From assembly GCA_027533425.1 (NCBI GenBank), contig JAPZUD010000003.1:5001-69000 (forward strand): a stretch of DNA of 64,000 bases, given 5' to 3'. This document shows positions 1 through 9,911 of the stretch, piece by piece (within the stretch, counting starts at the first letter, position 1; each line of letters opens with the position of its first letter). This DNA comes from Beijerinckiaceae bacterium (GTDB lineage: Bacteria > Pseudomonadota > Alphaproteobacteria > Rhizobiales > Beijerinckiaceae). Both the position numbers and the translations under genes were made by a program. The notes beneath the pieces are model-generated. The model made no database searches and had not been told where the DNA came from. It saw only the letters and a program-made list of their open reading frames with translations.

Positions 1-2
1 AC

Positions 3-1709
3 AAGCTGATCCGCAAGGTCAACCTCGTGGCAGCCCGGCAGGATTTCAAGGCGCCGGTCCAGGTCAGGATGGGCGATGCCGAGGTCACCCGCCTCGCCGC
101 CTATATCCGCCTCGCCTCGCCGCTCGCGCTCGAATCCCTTGGCTTTGCCGATTCGATTCCCGCCTTCAACCTCGCGAAACTGGTCTCGCTGGCCAGCGAG
201 GACCGCGCCCTGTTCGAAACCGATGGCAGCCTTGCCGGCGATACCGAAGTGCAGCTTGCAACCCGCGACATTGCGGCGGCGTCCGGGCTCTCGACCAGCG
301 GAATCACCCTGAATGACGACGATGCCCAATCGCAGATCATCGACGCGCTGGCGGAGCGGCGCCAGCCGAGCCAGGCGGCCGGGCAGTCCCGTCTCGCCAA
401 GGTGATGCGCGCGCCGAACGAGGGTTCGACGCTGATGGCGTTCAGCGCCGGCGTGGGCGACCCCTTCTCCAAGCTTGTCGTGAAGATGGTGCCGGAGAAT
501 GTGTCGCATATTCCCCGCCGCGATTCGGTACTCACCCCGCTGCCCATCGAGGAGAAGCTCGTCCTCTCGCGCAGCGAACAGGCAACCACCCAGACGCTCC
601 GCAATGCAGGCCTGAAACCGCAGCAGATCCGCGAGATCATTTCCGCTCTGACCCGCAACGGGAAGGCCGCGACCCTCGATGGCAACCGGATCCTCAAGCT
701 GACGCTGCAACCCTCCGAGCCGGGTTCGCCCAAGGAAGTGATGCGCGTCGAGCTCTTCGCCGACGAACAGCTCGTCGCTTCCACGGGCCGGCGCGATGAC
801 GGCTCGTTCTGGCCGGTCGAGGTGCGGGACGTCGCCACCGCCGAAGCAGCCCGGACATCGCCGCAGGGCGAGGAGGACGAAGACGAGGGCAACGAGACGA
901 ATTCCGGCCGCCTGACGCTCTATCACTCGATCCACGAGACGGCGCGGCGGCACGAAATCCCGCCTGCCGTCATCGACGAGGCCATCCGCACCGTCTTCTT
1001 CGATGTCGACCTCCAGCGCCGCGTCGCCCCGGGCGACTCGCTCGAAATGCTGGTCTCCAACAACGAGGGCGACAATGCCCGCCCGGAATTGCTGCTGGTC
1101 TCGCTTGTCACCCAGGGGGTCAAGCGCCGCTACTACCGCTTCAAGCTGCCGGAAGACGATGTCGTCGACTATTTCGACGATCAGGGTCGCTCGGTGAAGC
1201 AGTTCCTCCTGCGCAAGCCGATGGATGGCGGCGAACTGCGCTCGAATTTCGGCATGCGCCGCCACCCGATCCTCCGCTATTACCGCCTTCATTCCGGGGT
1301 GGATTGGGCCGGGCCTGTCGGTACGCCGATCCGTGCGGCCGGCAACGGCGTCGTTCGACTGGCGGAATGGGATTCCGGCTACGGCCGCCGGGTCGAGATC
1401 GAGCATAACCACGGCTATGTGACGACCTACAGCCATCTCTCCGCGTTCGGGCCCGGCATCCAGGCCGGTGCGCGCGTGCGGCAGGGGCAGATCATCGGCC
1501 GGCTTGGTTCGTCCGGCCTCTCGACCGGGCCGCATCTCCATTACGAGGTGATGATCAACGAGCGCTTCGTCGACCCGCTGGCGATCAAGCTGCCGAAGGG
1601 CCGCGAGCTGGCCGGGCGGCAGCTCGCCAATTTCCGCCGCGAGCGCGATCATATCGAGGCGGTGCTGAAACTGGCCCCCGGCGCGTCGGCGCTGGTCGCG
1701 CAGAACTGA
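3..1709 (+). CDS. M23 (LytM) family zinc metallopeptidase, 5' end outside the window
   Basis: The reading frame is open to the left window edge, so the true start lies upstream; a GTG at 27 is in frame but nothing marks it as the initiation site. The C-terminal third (about nt 1230-1600) is a LytM/M23 peptidase domain with both zinc-ligand motifs intact: RLHSGVDW (HxxxD) and GPHLHYE (HxH). M23 enzymes cleave peptide cross-links of peptidoglycan in the periplasm, so an active endopeptidase is expected. The roughly 400 residues before the domain contain an acidic stretch (EEDEDEGNE) near nt 870 and no domain I recognise. It is convergent with the downstream kinase gene, 32 bp away. Confidence 0.9.
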   Translation, partial: KLIRKVNLVAARQDFKAPVQVRMGDAEVTRLAAYIRLASPLALESLGFADSIPAFNLAKLVSLASEDRALFETDGSLAGDTEVQLATRDIAAASGLSTSGITLNDDDAQSQIIDALAERRQPSQAAGQSRLAKVMRAPNEGSTLMAFSAGVGDPFSKLVVKMVPENVSHIPRRDSVLTPLPIEEKLVLSRSEQATTQTLRNAGLKPQQIREIISALTRNGKAATLDGNRILKLTLQPSEPGSPKEVMRVELFADEQLVASTGRRDDGSFWPVEVRDVATAEAARTSPQGEEDEDEGNETNSGRLTLYHSIHETARRHEIPPAVIDEAIRTVFFDVDLQRRVAPGDSLEMLVSNNEGDNARPELLLVSLVTQGVKRRYYRFKLPEDDVVDYFDDQGRSVKQFLLRKPMDGGELRSNFGMRRHPILRYYRLHSGVDWAGPVGTPIRAAGNGVVRLAEWDSGYGRRVEIEHNHGYVTTYSHLSAFGPGIQAGARVRQGQIIGRLGSSGLSTGPHLHYEVMINERFVDPLAIKLPKGRELAGRQLANFRRERDHIEAVLKLAPGASALVAQN

Positions 1710-1741
1710 GCCTGAAAGCCGCGGTGGCCGGAAGCGCCCGG

Positions 1742-2803
1742 TCAGGCGGCCGGCTTGGTGCGGCTATCCTGCGCGCCCCGGACAGCCTCGAGAACCGCGC
1801 GGACATTGACCGGCTTGCGCACGGCGGCATCGACAAGGGCCGGCAGTCCCGGCACGGATTCGACGGGATCGGCACTGACGACAACAATGCGCGGCCGGTC
1901 CTGCGGCGGCTGCGACGCCACCCAGCGGATCAGCTCCGCCCCGTCGCCGCCAGCAAGACGCAGGTCGGTGACCAGATGGGCCGGGCGATATTCGCAGAGC
2001 AGGCGGGTGGCCTCCTCGACACTGGACGCCTCGAGGCAGGGAAGCCCGGCGGCCTGCAGGATCGTGCGCAGGACCGCACGCGAAGCGGCATGGTCATCGA
2101 CGATCAGGCAGGCCGGCTCGGCCAGATCCGCCAGGATCGGCCAGTCGAACCGGAACACAGCCCCATGGCCATCGCAATTCGGACCGCCGGCCAGAGTACC
2201 GCCCCGGGCGGCAACCAGACGGCCGGCAAGGCTCAGCCCCAGACCCGCACCGCCAGCCCGCCCGTCAAGATGTCCGCCATCCCGGATCAGGCGTCCGGCT
2301 TCGGCTTCGGTCAGGCCCGGCCCTGAATCGGACACCCGGAAAGCGAGGCGCCCGTCTGCTGCCGGCGCCACGGCCAGCACGACGCGCCCCTGTTCAGTCA
2401 AACGGATGGCATTGTCGATCAGGTTCTCGAGCACCTGCCGCAGCGGCACCGGATCGATATCGGCCGTCAACGGCAGATCGCGCGATTCGAGCAGCGCGAA
2501 CGTGATTCCCTTCTGAGCAGCCCGGGCCTCGGCGGAACGGGCCAGCCGGTTCAGGAACGGGCGCAGCATCATCCGCGCCGGCGCGGCCGCGGCCGCGGGA
2601 TCCTTCTCGCCGAGCAGTCGGTTGGCAATCTGGCGGAGGTGAAGGGCCGAGGCGCCGAGCGCCTCCAGAATCTGCGACTGTTCCTCGTCGAGATCAGTCT
2701 CGGCCAGAACCTCGATCATCGCTTGCAGGCCACCGAGGGGCGCGCGCAATTCATGCGCAAACTCGGCCATCTCCCGGGGGCTGTAGGTCGGCAAGGCAAT
2801 CAT
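1742..2803 (-). CDS. Soluble orphan hybrid histidine kinase with C-terminal receiver
   Basis: A 353-residue two-component protein. It begins almost directly with the phosphoacceptor box (AHELRAP, His17), followed by a HATPase domain with N box NLIDNAIRLT, G1 box DSGPGL and G2 box GAGLGLS, then a receiver with the acidic pair in IVDDH, phosphoacceptor Asp280 in VTDLRLAG and the conserved Lys in RKP. There is no transmembrane segment and no sensor domain, so it should be cytosolic and take its cue from a protein partner. The His-to-receiver layout recalls CckA-like phosphorelay kinases, but it is much shorter. A CtrA-like box lies 87 bp upstream of its start. No cognate regulator is adjacent. 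Confidence 0.9.
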   Translation of the reverse strand: MIALPTYSPREMAEFAHELRAPLGGLQAMIEVLAETDLDEEQSQILEALGASALHLRQIANRLLGEKDPAAAAAPARMMLRPFLNRLARSAEARAAQKGITFALLESRDLPLTADIDPVPLRQVLENLIDNAIRLTEQGRVVLAVAPAADGRLAFRVSDSGPGLTEAEAGRLIRDGGHLDGRAGGAGLGLSLAGRLVAARGGTLAGGPNCDGHGAVFRFDWPILADLAEPACLIVDDHAASRAVLRTILQAAGLPCLEASSVEEATRLLCEYRPAHLVTDLRLAGGDGAELIRWVASQPPQDRPRIVVVSADPVESVPGLPALVDAAVRKPVNVRAVLEAVRGAQDSRTKPAA

Positions 2804-2889
2804 GATCAGAGCTCGGCGCGGTTCTCGGCTGGCATCCCCGAGGGATGGCGGGCCCTGCTGGCCCTTTGCCCCGAGAGTAGGCCGGTGCC

Positions 2890-2905
2890 GTTAACCCTTG
2901 CCTAA
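2890..2905 (-). promoter_or_regulatory. CtrA-like box upstream of the hybrid kinase
   Basis: On the minus strand the sequence reads TTAGGCAAGGGTTAAC, that is TTAG, seven bases, TTAAC. The full CtrA consensus is TTAA-N7-TTAAC, so there is one mismatch. It is oriented with the kinase gene and lies 87 bp before its start, in a region otherwise poor in TTAA. Confidence 0.5.
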
Positions 2906-2962
2906 GCCGCTGCAGCAATTTCGGGATAACCCGATCGCGGAAACACTGGCCGGGGAAAAGGC

Positions 2963-3015
2963 GGGAAATCCGGAAGGGTTGATCACGGGGCGGGTTCAGT
3001 CCGGCCGGATTTCCC
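2963..3015. repeat. 11-bp inverted repeat in the leader of the AEC transporter gene
   Basis: Perfect arms GGGAAATCCGG (2963-2973) and CCGGATTTCCC (3005-3015) enclose 31 nt. A second small dyad, GGAAA/TTTCC at 3029-3044, places the Shine-Dalgarno GGGAG in its loop just before the GTG start at 3048. Both could fold in the mRNA leader or serve as protein sites; no regulator is encoded next to them. Confidence 0.5.
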
Positions 3016-3047
3016 ACTAAGGACATCGGGAAAGGGAGATTTCCGCC

Positions 3048-3980
3048 GTGCTGCTGGCCGCGCTCGCCATCGTCGCGCCGATTTTCGGCCTCGTCGCCCT
3101 GGGCTATGGCGCCGCCCGGTCGCGCCTCGTCAGTGGGGAAGCCGGCAACGCCCTGTCGGAATATGTCTTTGTGCTGGCGATTCCCGCGCTCCTGTTCCGC
3201 ACCGTCGCCAGCGCCGATTTTCCGGCCCTGAACCCCCTGCCCTACTGGATCTCCTATTTCGGCGCGCTCGCGATCTGCTGGACGATCGCCGGCCTGCTGG
3301 CCCGCCGCGATGGCCGCGATGCCCGGGAAGCGGCGGTGATCGGCTTCTCCGCCGCACAGTCGAATACCGTTCTCGTCGGCATTCCGCTGATTCTCGGCAC
3401 GATTGGCGAGGCCGGCACCTTGCCGGTCATCCTGCTGCTGGCGGTGCATTTGCCGGTGACGATGACAGCGGTGACCCTGCTGATCGCCCGCGGCGAAAGC
3501 GGGCCCGGCGCCTGGAAAGGCCTGTTGCGTTCGCTGGTCACCCATCCGATCCTGATCGCCATCGGCGGCGGGCTGCTGTGGCGCTATCTCGGTATCCCGA
3601 TCCCTGACCTGATGCGCACCCTGCTGAAATACCTTGCGGATTCGGCAGCCCCCTGCGCGCTCGCCGCGATGGGCATGTCGATGACGCGGGTCTCCCTCGC
3701 CGGCAACCGCCGGATGATCGGGCTGATTGCCGCGATCAAGCTGCTGCTCCATCCGCTGCTGGTCTATGTTCTGACCGTCCATATCATGCGCCTGCCGCCG
3801 CCTTTCGCCGGCGCGGCGATCCTCTTCGCCGCCTGCCCGACCGGGATCAACGCGTTCCTCGTCGCCGAGCGCTACCGCGTCGGTGCCAGCCTTGCCTCGG
3901 GCGCGATCACGCTATCGACGCTGCTGGCCATCGTCACGATGACCCTCGCCGTCTCGGTGACCATGGCCCTCGTCAAGTAG
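3048..3980 (+). CDS. AEC (auxin efflux carrier) family transporter
   Basis: A 310-residue, strongly hydrophobic protein with about ten membrane segments, beginning LLAALAIVAPIFGLVALGYGAAR, the usual N-terminus of AEC-family permeases, and containing VFVLAIPALLFR and a C-terminal FAACPTGINAFLVAERY half. Relatives export or import small organic acids such as malate or malonate across the inner membrane; the substrate here cannot be told. The start is GTG at 3048, preceded by AAAGGGAG. Its 3' end overlaps the convergent gluQRS gene by 69 bp. Confidence 0.9.
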   Translation: MLLAALAIVAPIFGLVALGYGAARSRLVSGEAGNALSEYVFVLAIPALLFRTVASADFPALNPLPYWISYFGALAICWTIAGLLARRDGRDAREAAVIGFSAAQSNTVLVGIPLILGTIGEAGTLPVILLLAVHLPVTMTAVTLLIARGESGPGAWKGLLRSLVTHPILIAIGGGLLWRYLGIPIPDLMRTLLKYLADSAAPCALAAMGMSMTRVSLAGNRRMIGLIAAIKLLLHPLLVYVLTVHIMRLPPPFAGAAILFAACPTGINAFLVAERYRVGASLASGAITLSTLLAIVTMTLAVSVTMALVK

Positions 3981-4838
3981 CCGATCGATTCCGGCAAGCG
4001 CGCGGATCTCCGCCGGGCTGCCCCCCTCCGCCCGGTACTGGCGCAGCGGCTTCGAGGCGAGGGATTTCGAGAGCTTCTTCCCGTCCGGCCCGGCAATCAG
4101 CGGATGGTGCCAATAGACCGGCGCCGGCAGGCCGAGGATCTGCTGGATCAGGCGGTGGATGGCAGTGGCGGCGAAAAGATCCTGCCCGCGCACCACATGC
4201 GTCACCCCCTGCAGGGCATCATCCAGCACCACGGCGAGATGATAGCTGGCCGGGATTTCCTTGCGGATCAGCACGCAATCCCCCCAGATGGCGGGGTCGG
4301 CCGGAAGGTGCCGGGCCGGACCCGTTCCGGGAAATCCGCCTTCTGTCCAGCCGGGCGGCACGGGAAAACGGGTTAGCGCCTTCGCCATGTCGAGCCGCAG
4401 GGCGAACGGCTCTCCGGCCTCACGTCGCCGAGCCTGTTCCGCCAGATCGAGACGCCGGCAGGTGCCGGGATAGAGCGTCGCGCCATCCGGGTCGCGCGCG
4501 GCCAGCGGCCCGGTGGCGCGGATCATCTCGCCGCGCGTGCAGAAACAGGGATAGAGCAGCCCCTCGGCTTCCAGCCTCTCCGCCACCGCGCGATAGGCCG
4601 GGAACCGCGTGCTCTGCCGCAGGACCGGCTGTTCCCAGGCAAGCCCGAGCCAGGCGAGATCCTCGAGGCAGGCCTCGACGAGATCCTCGCGGCAGCGCGT
4701 GGTGTCGATATCCTCGATCCGCACGAGGAATCGCCCGCCCGTCCGCCGGGCCAGCTCGTCATTGAGCAGCGCCGAACAGGCATGGCCGAGATGGAGATGG
4801 CCGTTCGGGCTGGGGGCAAAGCGGAAGACAGGAGACAT
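3912..4838 (-). CDS. gluQRS: Glutamyl-Q tRNA(Asp) synthetase
   Basis: A truncated glutamyl-tRNA-synthetase-like enzyme of 308 residues that charges glutamate onto queuosine of tRNA-Asp. Visible are the class I signature FAPSPNGHLHLGHA, the catalytic VRIEDIDTTRC segment, the zinc-site CFC...YPGTCRR arrangement and the KKLSKS loop. There is no anticodon-binding domain, which separates it from GltX. I start at the ATG at 4838; a longer frame upstream adds 17 non-conserved residues. The last 22 codons are read from DNA that also encodes the end of the AEC transporter on the other strand. It is divergent from the glycosylase gene, with 62 bp between the starts. Confidence 0.93.
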   Translation of the reverse strand: MSPVFRFAPSPNGHLHLGHACSALLNDELARRTGGRFLVRIEDIDTTRCREDLVEACLEDLAWLGLAWEQPVLRQSTRFPAYRAVAERLEAEGLLYPCFCTRGEMIRATGPLAARDPDGATLYPGTCRRLDLAEQARRREAGEPFALRLDMAKALTRFPVPPGWTEGGFPGTGPARHLPADPAIWGDCVLIRKEIPASYHLAVVLDDALQGVTHVVRGQDLFAATAIHRLIQQILGLPAPVYWHHPLIAGPDGKKLSKSLASKPLRQYRAEGGSPAEIRALAGIDRLLDEGHGHRDGEGHRDDGQQRR

Positions 4839-4900
4839 TGTCACGAAATCGGGTTGCCAAGCGCGGCCAACCGGCTTTGGCTGGGACAAACGAGGGTGCC

Positions 4901-5545
4901 ATGAGCGTGATCACGAATGACGACGACATCAAGCGGGGAATGGATGTCCTCGCCGGAATCTGCCCGCATATGCGGATGATCGGCGAAACCATTGGCCCGC
5001 CGCCCCTGCGCTGGCGCGAGCCGGGCTTTGCCGGCCTCGTCTCCACCATCACCGCGCAGCAGCTCTCCGTCTCGAGCGCGAATGCGATTCGCACCAAGCT
5101 GATGGCCCGGCTCGATCCGCTCACCCCAGGGGCGCTGCTCGGCGCCAGCGAGGAGGAGCTGCGGGCCTGCGGCCTGTCCGGCCCGAAGATCCGCACGCTG
5201 CGGGCCCTGGCCGGCGCGATCGTCTCGGGCGACCTGCCTTTCGACCGGCTGGCGGACATGCCGGTGCCGGAGGCGCAGGCCGCGCTTGTCCGCGTCCATG
5301 GCATCGGGCCCTGGACGGCGGAGGTTTACATGATGTTCTGCCTCGGCGTGCAGGACATTTTTGCCCCGGCCGATCTCGCCCTGCAGGAAGGCGCGAAACT
5401 CGCCATGGGCCTCCCCGCCCGCCCGACCACGAAGGAAATGGCGGAGATCGCCACCCGCTGGGCGCCCTGGCGCGCTGTTGCCGCCCGCATGCTCTGGGCC
5501 TGGTATGGGCATGTGAAGCGCCGGCAGGGCATTGTCAGCGCGTAG
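4901..5545 (+). CDS. DNA-3-methyladenine glycosylase II (AlkA-type HhH-GPD)
   Basis: A 214-residue base-excision repair enzyme. The helix-hairpin-helix VHGIGPWTAEVYMMF is followed by FAPADLAL, which carries the catalytic Asp of the HhH-GPD superfamily. It removes alkylated purines and leaves abasic sites. It lacks the N-terminal regulatory domain of E. coli AlkA and resembles the short DNA glycosylases common in alphaproteobacteria. The frame is open upstream to 4838, but the ATG at 4901 behind CGAGGG fits the family N-terminus better. Confidence 0.9.
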   Translation: MSVITNDDDIKRGMDVLAGICPHMRMIGETIGPPPLRWREPGFAGLVSTITAQQLSVSSANAIRTKLMARLDPLTPGALLGASEEELRACGLSGPKIRTLRALAGAIVSGDLPFDRLADMPVPEAQAALVRVHGIGPWTAEVYMMFCLGVQDIFAPADLALQEGAKLAMGLPARPTTKEMAEIATRWAPWRAVAARMLWAWYGHVKRRQGIVSA

Positions 5546-5594
5546 GGCAGCCGGCGGAAGGCGCCGCTCCCGGGCACCGGATGAGCCTCCCGCC

Positions 5595-5635
5595 TTGCGA
5601 TAGCGCAATGACATATTCATGATCTGTGATACGAT
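5595..5635 (+). promoter_or_regulatory. CRP/FNR-family box and -10 element before the DUF2892 gene
   Basis: TTGCG, four bases, CGCAA (5595-5608) is a perfect dyad of the NnrR/DNR subtype of the CRP/FNR superfamily. A -10-like TACGAT lies at 5630-5635. If +1 is near 5642, the box is centred about -40.5, which is class II activator spacing. The ATG follows at 5666. Confidence 0.45.
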
Positions 5636-5665
5636 CCCCCGTCATCATCCAACGGGAGATCTGCC

Positions 5666-5875
5666 ATGACGAAGAACATGGGAACCCTCGACCGCGCGCT
5701 CCGCGTGATCCTCGGCCTCGTCCTGCTGGCCTATGCGCTGAAATTCATCGGCGCCGGCTCGTCCTGGTCCTGGATCGGCTGGATCGGCGTCGTGCCACTT
5801 CTGACCGCCCTGATCGGCAATTGCCCGGCCTATTCGATCTTCGGGATCTCGACTTGCCCAGTGGAGCGCAAGTAA
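5666..5875 (+). CDS. DUF2892 (YgaP transmembrane-like) inner-membrane protein
   Basis: A 69-residue protein with two hydrophobic segments (VILGLVLLAYALKFI and WSWIGWIGVVPLLTALIGNCPAYSIFGISTC), ending in the family-typical GNCPAYS...STC pattern. DUF2892 proteins are small inner-membrane proteins of unknown function, sometimes fused to rhodanese domains as in YgaP; no rhodanese is present here. The ATG has GGGAG in front. The CRP/FNR-type box upstream suggests control by oxygen or nitrogen oxides. It is convergent with the DUF2314 gene, 13 bp away. Confidence 0.85.
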   Translation: MTKNMGTLDRALRVILGLVLLAYALKFIGAGSSWSWIGWIGVVPLLTALIGNCPAYSIFGISTCPVERK

Positions 5876-5888
5876 TCCGACCGGCCTG

Positions 5889-6482
5889 TCAATCGCAATG
5901 TAAGCCGGTCGCTTCGGCAAAACGCTGCCGGTCCGCGCGGGGCTGTTTCATCAGGATCGCGCAGCCGGTGAAATTTCCGACGAGGCGCCCAGTCCGTGTA
6001 TCGCGATAGGACCAGTCGACGATCTGCTGCCGGGTGAACGTGACGGTATCGCCCATCGAAAGATTTGGCGCGTAGTTCGGCCGGTTACCGAGCCTGCCGG
6101 AATAACCTGCAGACGTCTTGCGAAGATCAGCGACCCATATGAATTCCGTGCGTTCCCCGGCAGGAAATCCAAGCTTCACAGCCATTCCCTCGACATGCTC
6201 CGGCGGTGCGGCCAGGAGCTTCAGAAAGCGAGGAAGGGTCGAACGGGCTTTGGCATAAGCCGCTCGCATCGCAGGATCATTCCCAGAAACATCCGTCGTT
6301 CGCCCGCTTTGCTGACGCTCGAGTATTGTCTGCGCCTCGACGGCCACGAGACCGGAGAAAGTGAACAACAGCAGGAAAACAGCACAATACGGACGGGCCA
6401 CCAACGGAATGCTCCGAACACGGGTCTTTGCTGCGCGAGACCATAACAAAAGGACGGGCACGGACAACCGATCGCAACGCAT
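5889..6482 (-). CDS. DUF2314 (YegJ-like) exported protein
   Basis: The last ~130 residues match the DUF2314 pattern: NDPAMRAAYAKARSTLPRFL, then ERTEFIWVADLRK, GYSGRLGNRPNYAPNLSMGDTVTF and IVDWSY. A hydrophobic stretch (YCAVFLLLFTFSGLVAVEAQ) before it looks like a signal peptide that would release a periplasmic protein. The start is unsure: the ATG at 6482 gives an unusually long n-region of about 30 residues, and no better in-frame start with a clear ribosome site was found. The function of the family is unknown. Codon use is less G+C-rich than in the flanking genes. Confidence 0.75.
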   Translation of the reverse strand: MRCDRLSVPVLLLWSRAAKTRVRSIPLVARPYCAVFLLLFTFSGLVAVEAQTILERQQSGRTTDVSGNDPAMRAAYAKARSTLPRFLKLLAAPPEHVEGMAVKLGFPAGERTEFIWVADLRKTSAGYSGRLGNRPNYAPNLSMGDTVTFTRQQIVDWSYRDTRTGRLVGNFTGCAILMKQPRADRQRFAEATGLHCD

Positions 6483-6560
6483 CGCCAGCGGGAATGACTT
6501 GGGTCATCCACAAGGCGGTGCATGCTTGGCTGTCCGCCCTGCAAAAATCGGCAAAGGCGG

Positions 6561-6589
6561 TTCACGTTTCGGCCGGGAGCCATTATAGC
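6561..6589 (+). promoter_or_regulatory. Probable sigma70-type promoter of purL
   Basis: TTCACG (6561-6566) and TATAGC (6584-6589) are separated by exactly 17 bp. The expected +1 near 6596 gives a leader of about 11 nt that begins at the Shine-Dalgarno AGAGG before the ATG at 6607. Confidence 0.5.
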
Positions 6590-6606
6590 ACCCCCAGAGG
6601 TGCCGC

Positions 6607-8823
<2,217 letters not shown>

Positions 8824-8834
8824 CCCACCCCTCC

Positions 8835-8957
8835 CGGACCCGCCGGGTCCGCGAGCCGAACGAGAACACCCGCTGACCCTTCCGAAGGCCAAATGGCCGC
8901 CGGGCGGTCAGCCCGGAAAAGCCGCGCAAGCGGCAAAGCAAAAGCCGCGCAAGCGGC
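8835..8957 (+). repeat. Four hairpins, two of them tandem GCAA-tetraloop copies, between purL and bolA
   Basis: The 147-bp gap holds four perfect dyads: CGGACCC/GGGTCCG (8835-8851), CCGGGC/GCCCGG (8900-8916), and two copies of GCCGC-GCAA-GCGGC (8921-8934 and 8944-8957). The last two sit inside a perfect 20-bp direct repeat (8917-8936 and 8940-8959). No U tract follows, so these are not ordinary terminators; they may form a structured leader of bolA-grxD or an RNA-processing site. Confidence 0.6.
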
Positions 8958-8970
8958 AAGGACAAAAACC

Positions 8971-9201
8971 ATGCCGATGCAAGCCGCCGATATTGAACGC
9001 ATGATCAAGGAAGCCATCCCCGATGCGAAGGTCGAGATCAAGGATCTGGCCGGCGATGGCGATCACTATGCCGCCACCGTGGTGTCGAGCGCCTTCAAGG
9101 GCCTGCCGAAAGTGAAGCAGCACCAGATGGTCTATGCCGCGCTCAAGGGCAATATGGGCGGCGTGCTGCATGCGCTGGCCTTGACGACAAGCGCCGAGTA
9201 G
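8971..9201 (+). CDS. BolA/IbaG family protein
   Basis: A 76-residue BolA-fold protein: IERMIKEAIPDAKVEIKDLAGDGDHYAATVVSSAF, then GLPKVKQHQMVYAALKG and a conserved C-terminal His in VLHALAL. BolA proteins share a [2Fe-2S] cluster with monothiol glutaredoxins and help to sense or deliver iron-sulfur clusters. The partner GrxD is encoded 63 bp downstream. I use the ATG at 8971; the frame is open to 8893 but the extra residues would be translated from the hairpin repeats and are not BolA-like. Confidence 0.9.
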   Translation: MPMQAADIERMIKEAIPDAKVEIKDLAGDGDHYAATVVSSAFKGLPKVKQHQMVYAALKGNMGGVLHALALTTSAE

Positions 9202-9264
9202 CCTTCAAAAGAGACCAGCCAATCTCGGGGGATCACGCCGGCCTTGACCCGGCAGGAGAGAACA

Positions 9265-9600
9265 ATGACCGATATCAATGCCTTCATCGACAACGAAGTG
9301 AAGTCCAACGACGTGGTGCTCTTCATGAAGGGCACGCCGCAATTCCCGATGTGCGGGTTTTCCGGCCAGGTCGTGCAGATCCTCGATTATGTCGGCGCGC
9401 CCTACAAGGCCCATAACGTGCTCGAGAATGCCGATCTCCGCCAGGGCATCAAGGATTACGCCAACTGGCCGACGATCCCGCAGCTCTATATCAAGGGCGA
9501 ATTCGTCGGCGGCTGCGACATTATCCGCGAGATGTTCCAGTCCGGCGAACTCCAGCAGACGCTGACCGAGAACGGCATCGCGGTGAAGAAGGCCGGCTGA
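9265..9600 (+). CDS. grxD: Grx4-family monothiol glutaredoxin
   Basis: A 111-residue single-domain monothiol glutaredoxin with the CGFS active site in PMCGFSGQ and the glutathione/cluster-binding segments NWPTIPQLYIKGEFVGGCDI. It binds a bridging [2Fe-2S] cluster as a homodimer or with BolA and passes clusters to targets. The ATG at 9265 follows AGGAGAG. It is cotranscribed with bolA by position. Confidence 0.96.
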   Translation: MTDINAFIDNEVKSNDVVLFMKGTPQFPMCGFSGQVVQILDYVGAPYKAHNVLENADLRQGIKDYANWPTIPQLYIKGEFVGGCDIIREMFQSGELQQTLTENGIAVKKAG

Positions 9601-9607
9601 TCGGCGC

Positions 9608-9895
9608 GTGATCGTCGAATTCACCGCGCCGCTGAAGGTCTGGTCGGGCCCGGCGGCGTGGTACTTCCTGCCATTGCCTCAGGCCGAAGCCGGAATGATC
9701 CGGCTCGCCGTTCCCCGGCGCGGATTCGGCTCGGTCCGGGTCAGGGCCCGGATCGGCGGATCCCGCTGGGCCACCTCGATCTTTCCCGATACCAAGGCCG
9801 GCACGTACCTGCTGCCGGTCAAGGCCGCCATCCGCAAGGCGGAGGGCCTGTCCGACGGCGATCCGGTGAGCGTGGAACTCCTCATCGACGCCTGA
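9608..9895 (+). CDS. DUF1905 domain protein
   Basis: A 95-residue protein matching DUF1905 over its length: VEFTAPLKVWSGPAAWYFLPLP near the start, GFGSVRVRARIGGSRWATSIFPD in the middle and YLLPVKAAIRKAEGLSDGDPVSVEL at the end. The fold is a small beta barrel of unknown function; in some proteins it precedes a YdeI-like domain, absent here. It starts with GTG seven bases after the grxD stop, so it is probably read from the same transcript. Confidence 0.85.
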   Translation: MIVEFTAPLKVWSGPAAWYFLPLPQAEAGMIRLAVPRRGFGSVRVRARIGGSRWATSIFPDTKAGTYLLPVKAAIRKAEGLSDGDPVSVELLIDA

Positions 9896-9911
9896 ACCGG
9901 CGCAGGCGCGC

